Shown: positions 11,534 through 12,235 of the stretch, in pieces | Layout: each line of letters opens with the position of its first letter | Numbering within the stretch: position 1 is the first letter of the stretch | NCBI GenBank assembly: GCA_002787855.1 | Contig: PCVB01000025.1 | Location: 1 to 12,235 of the forward strand | DNA length: 12,235 nucleotides | From: Candidatus Zambryskibacteria bacterium CG11_big_fil_rev_8_21_14_0_20_42_18 | GTDB taxonomy: Bacteria > Patescibacteriota > Minisyncoccia > Phycocordibacterales > Zambryskibacteraceae | Direction: 5' to 3' | Made by a program: the position numbers and the translations under genes | Notes under the pieces: generated by a model | The model's input: only the letters and a program-made list of their open reading frames with translations | Database searches by the model: none | Told to the model about the DNA's origin: nothing

Positions 11534-12235
11534 ATGGCAAAAATAATTGGTATAGATCTAGGTACGACAAACTCCGCGGTAGCGGTGATGGAGGCTGGTC
11601 AGCCCAAGATTATAGAAAATGCTGAAGGTGCGCGCACCACGCCCTCTATTGTGGCTATCTCAAAAACCGGTGATCGTCTCGTTGGTCTTCTTTCTAAACG
11701 TCAGGCGGTTACTAATCCTAAAAATACTATTTTCGGTATCAAGCGTTTTATCGGTCACACTTTCGCTGACCCTGCTGTGCAGAAGGATAAGGCCACCGTA
11801 CCTTTTGAAGTCAAGGCCGGCCCTACAGGCGGAGTGGTGGTTAAGATGGGGGATAAAGACCAACGTCCAGAAGAAATTTCTGCCATGATTCTACAAAAAT
11901 TGAAGGTGGATGCCGAAGCTAAACTCGGAGAGAAGATTACTGAAGCCATCATCACCGTGCCAGCTTATTTTAATGACTCACAACGTCAGGCCACCAAGGA
12001 TGCTGGTCAGATTGCGGGCCTTGACGTCAAACGTATTATCAATGAGCCCACCGCCGCCGCTCTGGCCTACGGGTTCGACAAGAAGAGAAATGAGAAGATC
12101 GCTGTCTTCGACTTTGGCGGAGGTACTTTCGATATCTCTATTCTTGAAGTGGGTGACAACGTCGTCGAGGTGAAGTCTACAGACGGGGACTCTCACTTGG
12201 GAGGAAAAGATATTGACCAAAAGGTTCTCAACTAT
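11534..12235 (+). CDS. dnaK: Chaperone protein DnaK (Hsp70), 5' part
   Basis: The first 234 codons of dnaK; the frame is open to the window edge, so the gene is cut, not broken. It encodes most of the ATPase domain: [15 protein letters not shown] (4-18), the phosphate-1 loop; [12 protein letters not shown] (31-42); [19 protein letters not shown] (about 139-157); [16 protein letters not shown] (about 167-182); and [16 protein letters not shown] (about 189-204), the phosphate-2 loop, where FDFGGG replaces the more common FDLGGG. The catalytic and nucleotide-contacting blocks appear intact. DnaK binds unfolded peptides with ATP, with GrpE (upstream by 7 bp) and DnaJ as partners. The ATG at 11534 follows a G-free AT leader. 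Confidence 0.97.
   Translation, partial: MAKIIGIDLGTTNSAVAVMEAGQPKIIENAEGARTTPSIVAISKTGDRLVGLLSKRQAVTNPKNTIFGIKRFIGHTFADPAVQKDKATVPFEVKAGPTGGVVVKMGDKDQRPEEISAMILQKLKVDAEAKLGEKITEAIITVPAYFNDSQRQATKDAGQIAGLDVKRIINEPTAAALAYGFDKKRNEKIAVFDFGGGTFDISILEVGDNVVEVKSTDGDSHLGGKDIDQKVLNY

Noticed and set aside
11619..12173. Other-frame + strand open frames over the last 600 bases
   Set aside because: They are shadows of dnaK, whose true frame begins at 11534 and runs off the window end.
1..12235. CRISPR array, tRNA, rRNA or insertion sequence
   Set aside because: No regularly spaced repeats, no cloverleaf-like gaps and no transposase-like frames were found; gaps are nearly all under 60 bases.

Overview
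The window looks like a reduced bacterial genome of the Candidate Phyla Radiation (Patescibacteria), most likely a Parcubacteria-type lineage. Four things point there: a very short alanyl-tRNA synthetase, trimmed ribosomal proteins, an ATP-cone/Mrr-type nuclease, and tight packing with almost no Shine-Dalgarno sequences. This is an inference from gene content, not a phylogeny. All supported genes lie on the + strand.

Layout. (1) 10-771: an AT-rich gene of unknown function, reminiscent of DUF5677/HEPN-like proteins. It is followed by a 180-bp spacer with a perfect 10-bp GC-rich hairpin. (2) 952-2064: mnmA (tRNA 2-thiouridylase), whose 3' end appears to carry an in-frame palindromic repeat. (3) 2079-3956: a compact set of an ATP-cone/PD-(D/E)XK nuclease, a short MgtC/SapB membrane protein and a family-4-like uracil-DNA glycosylase. 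These overlap by 1 and 11 nt, and the glycosylase lacks all four iron-sulfur cysteines. (4) 3975-5585: a 536-residue AlaRS without the C-Ala domain. (5) 5611-6948: a proline-rich, single-pass membrane protein with a baseplate-J-like segment. (6) 6952-10995: the translation/transcription cluster infA-rpmJ-rpsM-rpsK-rpsD-rpoA-rplQ-rplM-rpsI. (7) 11008 to the end: grpE and the first 234 codons of dnaK, cut by the window edge.

How it fits together. Most of the window is housekeeping: tRNA modification, tRNA charging, initiation factor, ribosomal proteins, RNA polymerase alpha and the Hsp70 chaperone pair. The nuclease-MgtC-glycosylase trio is the accessory part and may be a DNA-quality or DNA-defence unit, though this rests on co-location.

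Regulation. Three transcription-unit starts (2079, 3975, 5611) have a -10-like hexamer ending 6-7 nt before the ATG, the geometry of leaderless mRNAs. Recognisable sigma70-type promoters precede rpmJ and rpoA. A short repeat with the core TTCGAC-N3/4-GCTCA lies just before three start codons (mnmA, rpsD, rplM). I saw no tRNA, rRNA, CRISPR array, insertion sequence or canonical U-tract terminator, and no gene-free stretch longer than 300 bases.
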